Source: Acinetobacter bereziniae LMG 1003 = CIP 70.12 (lineage in GTDB: Bacteria > Pseudomonadota > Gammaproteobacteria > Pseudomonadales > Moraxellaceae). From it: a stretch of 60,937 nucleotides of DNA. Each line of letters starts with the position of its first letter. Position 1 is the stretch's first letter. This document shows positions 43,092 through 51,961 of this stretch, piece after piece. Below the pieces are notes generated by a model, which saw only the letters and a list, made by a program, of their open reading frames with translations, made no database searches and was not told the DNA's origin. The position numbers and the translations under genes are program-made. Location of the stretch: the NCBI RefSeq assembly GCF_000368925.1, contig NZ_KB849756.1, positions 1,464,551 through 1,525,487 on the forward strand, given 5' to 3'.

Positions 43092-44744
43092 ATGGATAAA
43101 TCACCACGTATACTTGAACCTGCACCCGATTGGACGCCTGAAGAACGTCCAACCTTACCCGGTTCGCCTGCTGTTATTGCACATCCAACCTATAAAAAAC
43201 TGATTTATTTTTTTATTGGCTTATTTGTGGCAATTTCAGGAAGTTTAAGTAATGGATTTATTACCGCAAACCTCCCCCTGATTCAAGGTGAATATTCGCT
43301 CACTCCGTCAGAAGCTGCATGGATTCCTGCGGCTTATGTCATGGCAAATATCAGTTCCAACATGATTTTGTTTAAAGCAAGACAACAATATGGTCTACGG
43401 CTTTTTTCCGAAATCGGATTGGTCTTGTTTATCTGCGTTTTGGTTTTACATATTTTTGTTCATACGTTTGAAATGGCACTGTTTGTTCGTGTCATCAGTG
43501 GTCTGGCTGCAGCCCCACTCAGCTCACTGGGTATGTACTACATTATGCAAGCCTTTCGACGGGAAAATTTCGGACGTGGAATCTATCTTGCACTGGGCTT
43601 CCAACAGTTGGGCATTCCACTGGCTTGGATCATTTCTCCATCACTGGTCGATGTCAATGACTGGGTGGTGTTATATACCTTTGAGCTGGGTTTGGCGATC
43701 TGTTGTTTGGCGATGGTGGTCTCTTTAAAACTGCCGCGTAGTTTAAGAATTGAAGTATTTGAAAAGCAAGATTTTTTGACCTTTGCCCTATTAGCCCCAG
43801 GATTTGCCCTACTCTGTATCGTACTTAGCCAAGGTCCTATTCTTTGGTGGTTTGAAGTTAAATGGTTGGGTTATGCTCTCATTGCAGGATTTAGCCTAAT
43901 TATTATTGGGCTGACCTATGAACATTACCGGGTTAATCCATTGATTATTACCCGTTGGCTGGGTTCAGCAAGCACATTAAAATTTGTTTTTGGTGCATTG
44001 GCAATTCGTTTACTGATGTCAGAGCAAAGCTATGCTGCTGTGAATTTCTTAAAGACCATGGGCATGGGTCCAGATCAGTTCGTTACACTATATAGCGTGA
44101 TTTTTTTAGGAATTGCTTCGGGGACTATTTTTAGTGCATTGACCTTTAAACGAGAACGAATTTCATGGCATCTGGTCGGTGCTGTGATTTTGGTCCTGAT
44201 CGCTTGTGCTTTGGATTATCACCTGACCAGTGATGTGCGACCAGAAAACTTCTATCGTAGTCAGTTTATCGTGGGTTTTGCCAGTGGTATGTTTATTGGT
44301 CCTTTATTATTGACAGGATTTATCAGTGTCTTACAAAAAGGTCCAACGCATATGGTTACTTTTGTGGTGCTATTCTCAGCAACACAAAGTTTTGGTGGCT
44401 TAATTGGAAATTCGTTCTTTTCAACCTATCAACAATTGCGTACACAAAATTATCGTGCAGAAATTGTCAGTGATTTATCGCCAACAGACCCTTTAGTTGC
44501 ACAGCGCCTTGCTTTGTATCAGCAATCTGCCAATAAATATACAATTGATCAAGCATTAGAACAGAATCAAGCTTATCGTAACCTTAACCAGATTGTGACA
44601 CGTGAAGCTCAGGTACGTGCGTATAATGATGTGATTGCATTAAATGGAATATTTGCCATTTTACTGTTGATTTGGAGTAGTTTTAATATTACTTGGACAC
44701 GTTACCAACTCAAAAAACAGCAACAAGCCCTCAATAGCAGTTAG
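43092..44744 (+). CDS. MFS efflux pump, DHA2-like (14 TM, EmrB type)
   Basis: 550 residues, about 14 transmembrane helices. After a proline-rich cytosolic N-terminus come LFVAISGSLSNGFITANLPLIQGEYSLTPSEAAWIPAAYVMA and RVISGLAAAPLSSLGMYYIMQAF, typical of the DHA2 drug:proton antiporter group. It is in one operon with tetR and the EmrA-like adaptor, so it exports a toxic compound through an outer-membrane channel encoded elsewhere. Substrates are unknown. Confidence 0.9.
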   Translation: MDKSPRILEPAPDWTPEERPTLPGSPAVIAHPTYKKLIYFFIGLFVAISGSLSNGFITANLPLIQGEYSLTPSEAAWIPAAYVMANISSNMILFKARQQYGLRLFSEIGLVLFICVLVLHIFVHTFEMALFVRVISGLAAAPLSSLGMYYIMQAFRRENFGRGIYLALGFQQLGIPLAWIISPSLVDVNDWVVLYTFELGLAICCLAMVVSLKLPRSLRIEVFEKQDFLTFALLAPGFALLCIVLSQGPILWWFEVKWLGYALIAGFSLIIIGLTYEHYRVNPLIITRWLGSASTLKFVFGALAIRLLMSEQSYAAVNFLKTMGMGPDQFVTLYSVIFLGIASGTIFSALTFKRERISWHLVGAVILVLIACALDYHLTSDVRPENFYRSQFIVGFASGMFIGPLLLTGFISVLQKGPTHMVTFVVLFSATQSFGGLIGNSFFSTYQQLRTQNYRAEIVSDLSPTDPLVAQRLALYQQSANKYTIDQALEQNQAYRNLNQIVTREAQVRAYNDVIALNGIFAILLLIWSSFNITWTRYQLKKQQQALNSS

Positions 44745-44818
44745 ACAACGCTCATGATTTTTATCAACTCAATACCCCATGACGTCATTCTATGCATTAA
44801 AAATATTTGAGAACTCTT

Positions 44819-45946
44819 ATGTCACAAGATCAAAAACCAACTGAACCAGCAACGCCAGCACCTGCACAGCAGGCATCCGCAGCAGCTGTAACGCCACCGC
44901 CATCAAGTAAATTAATTCCTACCGCCAAAAGAACCTTATTGATTATGTTTTTGGTGTTGTTGGTCGGGATCGCGGTAATTATGCGTGCTTGGAAAATTGG
45001 TCCATTTGACAGTGCAATAGAGTCAACTGATAACAGCTATATCAAGGGTAAAACGACTGTTCTATCTTCGCAAATTAATGGTTATATCAAAGATGTCTTG
45101 GTCACTGACTTCGATCACGTTAAAAAAGGTCAGGCATTGATGCATATTGATACCACCACTTATGATCAAAAAGTTACTCAGGCTGAAGCAGGTGTTGACC
45201 AAGCCAATACAACTTTAGCCAATCAAAGCCAAGCGATTGAACAGCGCAAAGCTGATATTGTTGCGGCACAAGCCAAAGTGGAACAAGCCAAAGCAAGCTA
45301 TGAGCTATCTACAGCACAACTTCGTCGTTATCAACAATTAGGCAACAGTGGTGCGACCTCTAAAACCGAACAGGACAAAGCCGCAGCAGATGTAAAAAAC
45401 AATTTGGCATTATTAAAGCAGGCTGAGGCAAACGTTTTAGTCGCTCAAGAAGCCTTAAAAACAGCACAAGTTGCTGAATCAGGGCTCAAAGCACAAGTGA
45501 CCAATGCCAAAGCACAATTTGACCAAGCCGTTACGACTAAAGACTATAGTGTAATTTCAGCGCCAATGGATGGGCAGTTAGGTGAAGTTACACCTCGTGT
45601 CGGACAATATGTTTCAGCAGGAACACAGTTAATGTATCTGATTCCACAACAAACATGGGTGATTGCCAACTTTAAAGAAACTCAAATCGCGGATATGCGT
45701 ATTGGACAGAAGGCAAGCTTTACGGTGGATGCAATGAAGCATCAAAAATTTACTGGGCACGTTGAACAAATTTCACCTGCTGCTGGTGCTGAATTTAGCG
45801 TATTGAAACCTGACAATACCACTGGAAACTTTACCAAAGTTGTACAGCGTATTTCAGTCAGGATTGCGATTGATCCAAATCAAAAAGGTCTAGAGTTTTT
45901 ACGCCCGGGAATGTCTGTAGTGACTTCTGTTGATACACGATCGTAG
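44819..45946 (+). CDS. HlyD/EmrA-family membrane fusion protein
   Basis: 375 residues from ATG 44819; a TTG four codons earlier also reads through. A proline/alanine-rich cytosolic tail (about 45 residues), one transmembrane helix (TLLIMFLVLLVGIAVIMRAW), the lipoyl half-motifs (STDNSYIKGKTTVLSSQINGYIKDVLVTDFDHVKKGQAL and VTTKDYSVISAPMDGQLGEVTPRVGQYVSAG), a long alpha-hairpin coiled coil in between (QAEAGVDQANTTL...), and the C-terminal beta barrel (ISVRIAIDPNQKGLEFLRPGMSV). Adaptor that links the pump to an outer membrane channel. Confidence 0.93.
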   Translation: MSQDQKPTEPATPAPAQQASAAAVTPPPSSKLIPTAKRTLLIMFLVLLVGIAVIMRAWKIGPFDSAIESTDNSYIKGKTTVLSSQINGYIKDVLVTDFDHVKKGQALMHIDTTTYDQKVTQAEAGVDQANTTLANQSQAIEQRKADIVAAQAKVEQAKASYELSTAQLRRYQQLGNSGATSKTEQDKAAADVKNNLALLKQAEANVLVAQEALKTAQVAESGLKAQVTNAKAQFDQAVTTKDYSVISAPMDGQLGEVTPRVGQYVSAGTQLMYLIPQQTWVIANFKETQIADMRIGQKASFTVDAMKHQKFTGHVEQISPAAGAEFSVLKPDNTTGNFTKVVQRISVRIAIDPNQKGLEFLRPGMSVVTSVDTRS

Positions 45947-45982
45947 TGAATAGAGATAACTAAATAGCGTTTTACCAAGTAT

Positions 45983-46024
45983 GTTTACTCAATTCTTTAT
46001 TCCACTGGGCAGATTTGAGTAAAC
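45983..46024. other. Inverted repeat downstream of the adaptor gene
   Basis: GTTTACTCAA (45983-45992) and TTGAGTAAAC (46015-46024), 22-base loop, just before the next gene. No T-run follows on either strand. Possibly a regulatory site for 46056-46931 or a processing hairpin. Confidence 0.35.
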
Positions 46025-46055
46025 TAACGTGTAAATACACTTTCCTGTACTTAAG

Positions 46056-46931
46056 ATGACGATGTTTGATCCTATTGCCCAAACAATTTCTGACCAGCAC
46101 TTAAACTTAGCTTGTTCTGTGCAACTCACGGTCAGACGTCTTGATCAAATTCACCCCAATATTTCTGGCAATAAGTTTTTTAAACTTAAATATAATTTCG
46201 TTGAAGCTCAACGCCTTGGCTTTAAAAAAATTCTGACTTTTGGTGGTGCATACTCTAATCATATTGCCGCCACAGCTTATGCAGCACAATTATTTGGCTT
46301 TAAAAGTATTGGAATCATTCGTGGTGAGGAATTAGCGAGTAAAACATATAATCCTACCCTCATGCTTGCTCAAAAAATGGGCATGGATTTTAAATTTGTT
46401 TCACGTGAAAATTACAAGCTAAAGCAAGATCCTGAATTTAATCAGCAACTCCAAGTTGAGTATCCCGATACCTATATTATTCCTGAAGGCGGTACAAATG
46501 CTTTGGCAATACAAGGTTGTCAGGAGATTTTAAAGCCTCAAGACGGTACTCAATATGATGTGATTTGCTGTGCTGTCGGTACAGGCGGAACAATTGCAGG
46601 CATTATTGAGCGCAGCGCGCCTGAACAACATATTCTCGGCTTCTCAGCTTTAAAAGGAGATTTTCTTAAACAAGAGATCCAACAGTGGACCCAGCGAACT
46701 AATTGGTCACTTACCGATGCATATTGTTGTGGTGGTTATGCCAAAACAACACCAGAATTACTCAGATTCATTCATCATTTTGAGCAAGAGTATCAATTAC
46801 CATTGGAACATATTTATACAGGTAAAATGTTCTATGGGATATTTGATCTGATCTCTAAAGGCTATTTTGTCGAAAACAGCAGAATTCTGTTGATTCATAC
46901 TGGCGGTTTACAAGGGCGTCTCACAATATAA
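46056..46931 (+). CDS. PLP-dependent enzyme of the ACC deaminase/D-cysteine desulfhydrase family
   Basis: 291 residues. The PLP lysine is in HPNISGNKFFKLKYN. FGGAYSNHIAATAYAA and GTGGTIAGI (the phosphate-binding glycine loop, VGTGGTIAG) are the family motifs, together with PEGGTNALAIQGCQEIL. Members either open 1-aminocyclopropane-1-carboxylate or release H2S from D-cysteine; the sequence alone does not decide. Start at 46056, with a possible ATG two codons later. It stands alone on the plus strand. Confidence 0.9.
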   Translation: MTMFDPIAQTISDQHLNLACSVQLTVRRLDQIHPNISGNKFFKLKYNFVEAQRLGFKKILTFGGAYSNHIAATAYAAQLFGFKSIGIIRGEELASKTYNPTLMLAQKMGMDFKFVSRENYKLKQDPEFNQQLQVEYPDTYIIPEGGTNALAIQGCQEILKPQDGTQYDVICCAVGTGGTIAGIIERSAPEQHILGFSALKGDFLKQEIQQWTQRTNWSLTDAYCCGGYAKTTPELLRFIHHFEQEYQLPLEHIYTGKMFYGIFDLISKGYFVENSRILLIHTGGLQGRLTI

Positions 46932-47005
46932 TACACTAACAATTGTTCTGAAAAATTGCCTAAATTTGTCTATAATCCCCTGCTTGTCATTTTCATGAGT
47001 GTGTT

Positions 47006-48205
47006 ATGTCTTCGAACCAATACGATGTGGTAGTCCTTGGTGCAGGTGCTTCAGGGTTAATGCTTGCAGCCAAAGCTGCTGCACGTGGGCGTAAAGTCTT
47101 GGTCGTAGAGAAAGCTAATAAAGTCGGTAAAAAAATCCTCATGTCTGGTGGTGGAAAGTGTAATTTCACCAACCTTTATGTCGAACCTGACAATTTTATT
47201 TCACATAATCCGCATTTTGTTATTTCTGCCCTTAGTCGTTATACCAATTGGGATTTTATTGGTCTGGTTTGTGAATACGGTATCGACTATGAAGAACGTA
47301 AACACGGACAACTATTTACCCTGAATGGCGCCAAAGAAATTTTAGCCATGCTACTCAAGGAATGTGAAAAAACTCATTTGGTTGACATCAAAACCAGTTG
47401 TGAAGTCAAAGCGGTAACGTGTAGTGCGGAAGATCATTTTCAGGTTGCAACCAATATAGGCTATTTTCAAGCTGAGTCTGTTGTGGTTGCTTCAGGTGGT
47501 TTATCTATACCCACTTTAGGAGGCTCAGGGATTGGCTATGAAATTGCTAAACAGTTTGGTCATCACATCTTTCCAACACGCGCTGGCTTAGTCCCCTTTA
47601 CATTCTCAGATCAATTTAAAGAAGTGACCACACGTCTGAGTGGTAATGCGGTTGAAGCAACACTTTCCAACGATCTCAATAGTTTTACTGAAGCACTGTT
47701 GTTTACCCATCGTGGTTTAAGTGGTCCAAGTTCATTACAACTGTCCAACTACTGGAATGCAGGGCAGACTTTTAATATCGATTTTTTACCAAGTCTCGGA
47801 TTGTTTGATTTCTTCAAGGCAAAAAAACAAACTCAGCCTAAAGTTTTGCTGAGAACATTATTGACTGAACACTTACCAAAAAGTGTGGTGATTGAATTAC
47901 AAAATCTGGTTTGGTCAACATGGGCAGAAACAGCCATCGGACAACTCAGTGATGAAAAGCTTGAGCACATTGCCAAGCAATTACATCAATTCGAGGTCAA
48001 ACCTTCGGGTACAGAAGGTTATCGAACAGCTGAGGTGACTTTAGGTGGGGTAGATACTACTGAGGTTTCTTCCAAAACCATGGAAAGTAAAAAGCAAAAA
48101 GGTTTGTTTTTTATTGGTGAAGTCCTAGATGTCACTGGGCATCTCGGTGGGTTTAATTTTCAATGGGCATGGGCTTCAGCACATGCCGCATCTGAATATG
48201 TTTAA
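47006..48205 (+). CDS. BaiN/HI0933-family FAD-dependent oxidoreductase
   Basis: 399 residues. Dinucleotide fold at the N-terminus VVVLGAGASGLMLAAKAAARGRKVLVVEK, followed by NKVGKKILMSGGGKCNFTN, the hallmark of the HI0933/YhiN flavoproteins, and VVASGGLSIPTLGGSGIGYEIAKQFGH. The C-terminus has GGVDTTEVSSKTMESK, KGLFFIGEVLDVTGHLGGFNFQWAWASA as in the family. Physiological substrate unsettled; some members act on bile acids or aminoacetone. ATG start at 47006. Confidence 0.92.
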   Translation: MSSNQYDVVVLGAGASGLMLAAKAAARGRKVLVVEKANKVGKKILMSGGGKCNFTNLYVEPDNFISHNPHFVISALSRYTNWDFIGLVCEYGIDYEERKHGQLFTLNGAKEILAMLLKECEKTHLVDIKTSCEVKAVTCSAEDHFQVATNIGYFQAESVVVASGGLSIPTLGGSGIGYEIAKQFGHHIFPTRAGLVPFTFSDQFKEVTTRLSGNAVEATLSNDLNSFTEALLFTHRGLSGPSSLQLSNYWNAGQTFNIDFLPSLGLFDFFKAKKQTQPKVLLRTLLTEHLPKSVVIELQNLVWSTWAETAIGQLSDEKLEHIAKQLHQFEVKPSGTEGYRTAEVTLGGVDTTEVSSKTMESKKQKGLFFIGEVLDVTGHLGGFNFQWAWASAHAASEYV

Positions 48206-48230
48206 TCCATCCTCACTCAAATTTATCCAA

Positions 48231-48383
48231 TTATTCTAAATAGTCGGTTTTAAACAAAATAAGTTGATTTTGGATTTGCTGTTTTTGAGTCACACGTTGA
48301 ATCGCCAAATCCATACTATTTTGTCGGTCTTTTTTAGCAAATAAAGACTGATGAATTTTTTGTACAAAATGGATTATTTTCAT
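48231..48383 (-). CDS. Small protein, 50 residues, in a gap
   Basis: ATG 48383 with AAAGGAAAT upstream, TAA at 48231. It begins MKIIHFVQKIHQSLFAKKDRQ and ends QLILFKTDYLE. It is soluble, basic and Gln-rich, with no signal peptide or metal motif. The first helix looks amphipathic. No family recognised. The ribosome site makes it credible; no promoter is obvious. Confidence 0.55.
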   Translation of the reverse strand: MKIIHFVQKIHQSLFAKKDRQNSMDLAIQRVTQKQQIQNQLILFKTDYLE

Positions 48384-48534
48384 TTCTATTTCCTTTAAAA
48401 ATGACTTTTATTCAGCTCGATTGGTGTTTTACTTGTTGCATATGAATGATTTAAATTTAGACAATAAATCAGCCGATGTCTATCTCTTTTCAAGAAAAAA
48501 CATCATATAAACAACTTCACACATGCCTAATCAA

Positions 48535-48699
48535 TCACGATTGGGATTTATTTTGAGATTCATCTTGTTTTTCAACATAATCCGCTTGTTGCTTCTTCGG
48601 TTTTGCAAAAACAAATTTATATGCACTTGCTAAAAAACCAACCGTAATACCTGCGATCACAATTGGAGCAATAAAATTATTTGGCTTTTTCTTGGACAT
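48535..48699 (-). CDS. Small membrane protein, 54 residues
   Basis: ATG 48699 with GGGAGA 5-7 bases upstream, stop TGA at 48535. One transmembrane helix (APIVIAGITVGFLASAYKFVFA) after a basic N-terminus (SKKKPNN) and before a charged, Gln-rich tail. It is 37 bases after the terminator of the mechanosensitive channel gene, so it has its own transcript. No family recognised. Confidence 0.65.
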   Translation of the reverse strand: MSKKKPNNFIAPIVIAGITVGFLASAYKFVFAKPKKQQADYVEKQDESQNKSQS

Positions 48700-48730
48700 C
48701 TCAATCTCCCTTATTTTTTGACCTTAGAAT

Positions 48731-48762
48731 AAAAAATCGATCAAGCTTTAATCCTGATCGAT
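48731..48762 (-). terminator. Rho-independent terminator of the channel gene
   Basis: ATCGATCA (48736-48743) pairs with TGATCGAT (48755-48762); on the minus strand six T residues follow at 48731-48736. It lies 19 bases after the stop codon of 48782-50404. Confidence 0.85.
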
Positions 48763-48781
48763 CTTTGTAAGGATTTACATG

Positions 48782-50404
48782 TTAATTCGGGTCATCTTTA
48801 TCCTCTTTAAATGAATCGGTTAAAGATTTATATTCATTTTCGATCGTAGGTGTATCCGCTGTAACTTGACTAGAGTCTGTTGCCGGAGTGACAACGGAAT
48901 CTGTATTTTTTTGATTTAGAGGATTCGGTTGATTTGCTTGTTGTTTTGCTTTGTCAATCAAATCTGTTAAAACACGTTCAGCAGGTTGACGACCACCTAA
49001 ACCGAATGCCAAAGCAAATGCTACAGCCACAGAACCTAAGGTTAAGCCAAATGCAAGATTGACAATAGAGTCTGCGATACCCATGGCTTTTAGGCCCATT
49101 GCAATCACTAAGCCCATGATCAATACACGAACAAGATTTCCTAACCATCGCGAGCTGTTATATTCTCCACGTTGTACAACATTTGCCACGATATTGGCCA
49201 ACCAGAAACCAATAACCAATATCACTGCACCCAAGAGAATATTCGCACCAAAGTGAATGAACATCGAGATCAGACCACTGACCTGCTCAAAACCAAGTCG
49301 ATTCGCAGCTTCTGAAACTGCAAACAACATAGTAAAGAACACGATTAAATATCCAATGATGCAAGAAACTTTAGTTTCACCTAAAAAACGTTGCACATCT
49401 AATTTAGCAGGAATTGAATCTACACCTGTTCCTGCAACAACTTCAGCAACCAAACGCCCTACAAAACGAGACACCACATAGGCAACGATTAAAATTAATC
49501 CCGCTGCAATAATATGTGGAATCGCATACATAATTTCACCGAGCATCATTGTTGCAGGTTGTGAAATTGCCTGTATACCTAAAGCTTCAAATGCCACGAT
49601 TAAAGCAGTAATCATGACCACAGCAAAAACAAATGAACCTAAAAACTTAGATAAGCCCTGATCTGAGTTTTTAAATAGCCCCACTTTTTCAGCTTGGCTT
49701 TGTAAATTTAAGCTACTGATTAAGCCCTCTACGATCCCACGCACAATTTTTGCCAAAATATAACCGACAAAAACAATTACACCTGCAATGAAAATATTAG
49801 GTAAATAAGAGATGGCTTCATTCAACATAGATTGAACAGGAACCAATAATCCTTGTAAGCCTAAAATCGACAGAACAATCGGCAGGAACAACAACAAAAT
49901 CAACCAGTAAACAATATCAGCAATGTTATGACTGATTGGGCTAACACCCACATCTGCACTTAGCTTTTCATCAAGTTGAGTACGATCCAAAGCTTTTTTT
50001 AGCCCAACCTTGACGAGGTTTGCTACAATCCAACCAATGAATCCTATTGCTACAGCAGCCAATAGTTGCGGGATAAACAATAAGAATTGTTGAATCATCA
50101 AACTGAATGGGCTACTCACACTGTTCAAATTCAGTACATTGAGCGCGCCAATGACAGCAATGACCATGACCACCCAGAAAATAATTCTGGAAAGGATACT
50201 TTCGATGTTTGAACGATGCCCTGTGGCAGAAGATAATTTCGAATTTGTTCCCAGTTTCTCTAGGATTTTTCTAAAACCTGCTGCGACAATTAATGCAATA
50301 ATCCATCCGACAATCAGGATAGCTACAGCGGCTAAAATTGGGTGAAATTGATTCCAATAATACATGGCATCAAAATTCCCCTGAGTGTGTAAAATTTCAT
50401 TCAT
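48782..50404 (-). CDS. Mechanosensitive ion channel family protein with repeated TM helices
   Basis: 540 residues, predicted multi-pass inner membrane protein. Repeated blocks of the conserved TM_helix (PF05552-like) type: AAVAILIVGWIIALIVAAGFRKIL, AAVAIGFIGWIVANLVKVGLKKAL, AGVIVFVGYILAKIVRGIVEGL, and AGLILIVAYVVSRFVGRLVAEV, about four copies spaced by 90-120 residues. The MscS-like core GLGGRQPAERVL follows the last helices. The C-terminal tail (residues 485-540) is charged and disordered. It probably opens under hypo-osmotic stress. The repeat count is read by eye. Confidence 0.85.
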   Translation of the reverse strand: MNEILHTQGNFDAMYYWNQFHPILAAVAILIVGWIIALIVAAGFRKILEKLGTNSKLSSATGHRSNIESILSRIIFWVVMVIAVIGALNVLNLNSVSSPFSLMIQQFLLFIPQLLAAVAIGFIGWIVANLVKVGLKKALDRTQLDEKLSADVGVSPISHNIADIVYWLILLLFLPIVLSILGLQGLLVPVQSMLNEAISYLPNIFIAGVIVFVGYILAKIVRGIVEGLISSLNLQSQAEKVGLFKNSDQGLSKFLGSFVFAVVMITALIVAFEALGIQAISQPATMMLGEIMYAIPHIIAAGLILIVAYVVSRFVGRLVAEVVAGTGVDSIPAKLDVQRFLGETKVSCIIGYLIVFFTMLFAVSEAANRLGFEQVSGLISMFIHFGANILLGAVILVIGFWLANIVANVVQRGEYNSSRWLGNLVRVLIMGLVIAMGLKAMGIADSIVNLAFGLTLGSVAVAFALAFGLGGRQPAERVLTDLIDKAKQQANQPNPLNQKNTDSVVTPATDSSQVTADTPTIENEYKSLTDSFKEDKDDPN

Positions 50405-50588
50405 TTTTATTCCCTCAAGTCATAGATTTATAACAATTTGAGTGTGCTCAAATGACTCCAAGCATCATTCTTATTTTCAACAGAAAGCGTGATGAACTAC
50501 TCTTTTACTTTATAATTTGCTTATATAACGATCAATTTTTACTGCATAAATACAACAAAACAAAGCATAAATACTAAGCAGAATCAAA

Positions 50589-50614
50589 AAACCCTAGCTT
50601 GCTGACTAGGGTTT
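50589..50614 (-). terminator. Terminator of the 47-residue gene
   Basis: AAACCCTAG (50589-50597) pairs with CTAGGGTTT (50606-50614), loop of 8. Six T residues follow on the minus strand. Confidence 0.88.
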
Positions 50615-50653
50615 CTGCTTAATGTATAGTTTAAATTATTGATAAGTTTTAAA

Positions 50654-50797
50654 TTAGAGCCAATCGGCCGCCATATAAATAAGCAATGATACGAGAAATA
50701 ATCCCACAAGAATAAGCATATAAATTGGTAGGCGATTCTTATGTGTAATCTCTTCATTACTGGTTACGTAAGATGGTTTATTGAAATCGTGTCTCAT
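50654..50797 (-). CDS. Small membrane protein, 47 residues
   Basis: ATG 50797 preceded by the near-perfect ribosome site GGAGGTG, TAA at 50654, then a strong terminator. N-terminus MRHDFNKPSYVTSNEEITHKN, then one membrane helix (PIYMLILVGLFLVSLLIYM) and the end AADWL. Divergent from the gene at 50957. No family is recognised. The expression signals on both sides make it a very likely real gene. Confidence 0.82.
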   Translation of the reverse strand: MRHDFNKPSYVTSNEEITHKNRLPIYMLILVGLFLVSLLIYMAADWL

Positions 50798-50956
50798 GAC
50801 ATCCACCTCCATCAACTTGATGTATTTTTATACTATCAGTCTATTCATCAACTTTGTGTAAAATATTTTAAGTAAAAGTAAATTTTAATCTAAAGCGGTA
50901 AGAGACAGATAAATGGGCTATAATATATACCCCCATTTTTGTTGACTATTGTATAT

Positions 50957-51379
50957 ATGGCATATCAACGACAAAGTGTCGCACTCGATTTAGACACCGA
51001 TGTCACTCATCAATGCTTCTTACATACATCTAGAGATGATCATTTAATCGGAATCATTGAGTTTAGTAAGCCTAGCTATATTTTAAAGTGGGGAGATCTG
51101 GAATATTTCCGTAGACGTACTGATGAATTTTCAGTAATGCCCTTCCCCGAATGTATCAATGCCATGATCATTGACATTCGTAATATCAACTCCTTTCTTG
51201 ACAATGAAGTTCCTATTATTCCTTGGCGCTTACTCGAAGAAGACTGTCCAATACGTCTCGTCGTGCCTCAAGATCGTTTAGAACATTATGCTGGTATTTT
51301 TGAACCCACTTGGCTGACCACTGATATTGAAGTCGCGATTCAGGAGTTACGTGAATTTATGGATATGTTTGTGCATTGA
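50957..51379 (+). CDS. Hypothetical soluble protein, 140 residues
   Basis: From ATG 50957 (MAYQRQSVALDLD); the frame opens at a TTG six codons earlier. A TATAAT -10 box lies at 50919-50924, so transcription should start near 50931; no ribosome site is visible, so a short or weak leader is possible. The protein is acidic and globular, with Trp-containing segments (YILKWGDLEYFRRRTDEF, IIPWRLLEEDCP, FEPTWLTTDIEVAIQELREFMDMF). No signal, no membrane segment, no recognised family. Confidence 0.72.
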   Translation: MAYQRQSVALDLDTDVTHQCFLHTSRDDHLIGIIEFSKPSYILKWGDLEYFRRRTDEFSVMPFPECINAMIIDIRNINSFLDNEVPIIPWRLLEEDCPIRLVVPQDRLEHYAGIFEPTWLTTDIEVAIQELREFMDMFVH

Positions 51380-51403
51380 TCTTTAGCTAGCACACCAGCA
51401 AAC

Positions 51404-51859
51404 CTAATTTTCATTCTCAAACATTTTTGCCGCCATTCGTTTTGCTTGCGTTCCATAAAACCAATAAGTAATTAAAAAGAGAGGAACGGCAAGCAAAAGA
51501 AGCATAATAAGTATCGTGCTCAAAAATCGGATATTTTGCATATAGGCAATGAATGATTGCCAAATTTCAGGGTCGTTGCGAGAAAAAAACCAGACGCCCG
51601 TGAAAACGCCCAATATATTATAACTCCAGAAAATGAGCGTAAAACCTAAGGTTAAATTTCTACGTTCTTGATCGGTTGGTGCTCGACGTTGTTGTTTTAG
51701 AAAACGATACAATACAATAATCATGGCAAGTAAATAAGGTAGCGCAGTGAACACACCTGCAATCTCATTGGGTAAAATTGCCGCCAATATGCCAGCAATC
51801 ATTGTTAACACTAAACAAAGTAGAAAAAACCATAAAAAATATTTATTTAAAGAGACCAT
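51404..51859 (-). CDS. Four-helix membrane protein, ABZJ_00895-like
   Basis: 151 residues with about four transmembrane segments (KYFLWFFLLCLVLTMIAGILAAIL, FTALPYLLAMIIVLYRFL, LGFTLIFWSYNILGVFTGVWFF, LSTILIMLLLLAVPLFLITYWFY) and a basic C-terminus. The length and helix arrangement recall the ABZJ_00895 family known from Acinetobacter; I cannot verify this from the sequence. ATG start 51859. Function unknown. Confidence 0.75.
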   Translation of the reverse strand: MVSLNKYFLWFFLLCLVLTMIAGILAAILPNEIAGVFTALPYLLAMIIVLYRFLKQQRRAPTDQERRNLTLGFTLIFWSYNILGVFTGVWFFSRNDPEIWQSFIAYMQNIRFLSTILIMLLLLAVPLFLITYWFYGTQAKRMAAKMFENEN

Positions 51860-51961
51860 AGTGTCAACTTAAATTGCAATGAGACCGACATTATAAAATT
51901 TTTTAAATTTTTTTTCATTTTCTTGTCAACCAATCAGAAACTGTTGTCGTTATATAAGTAT

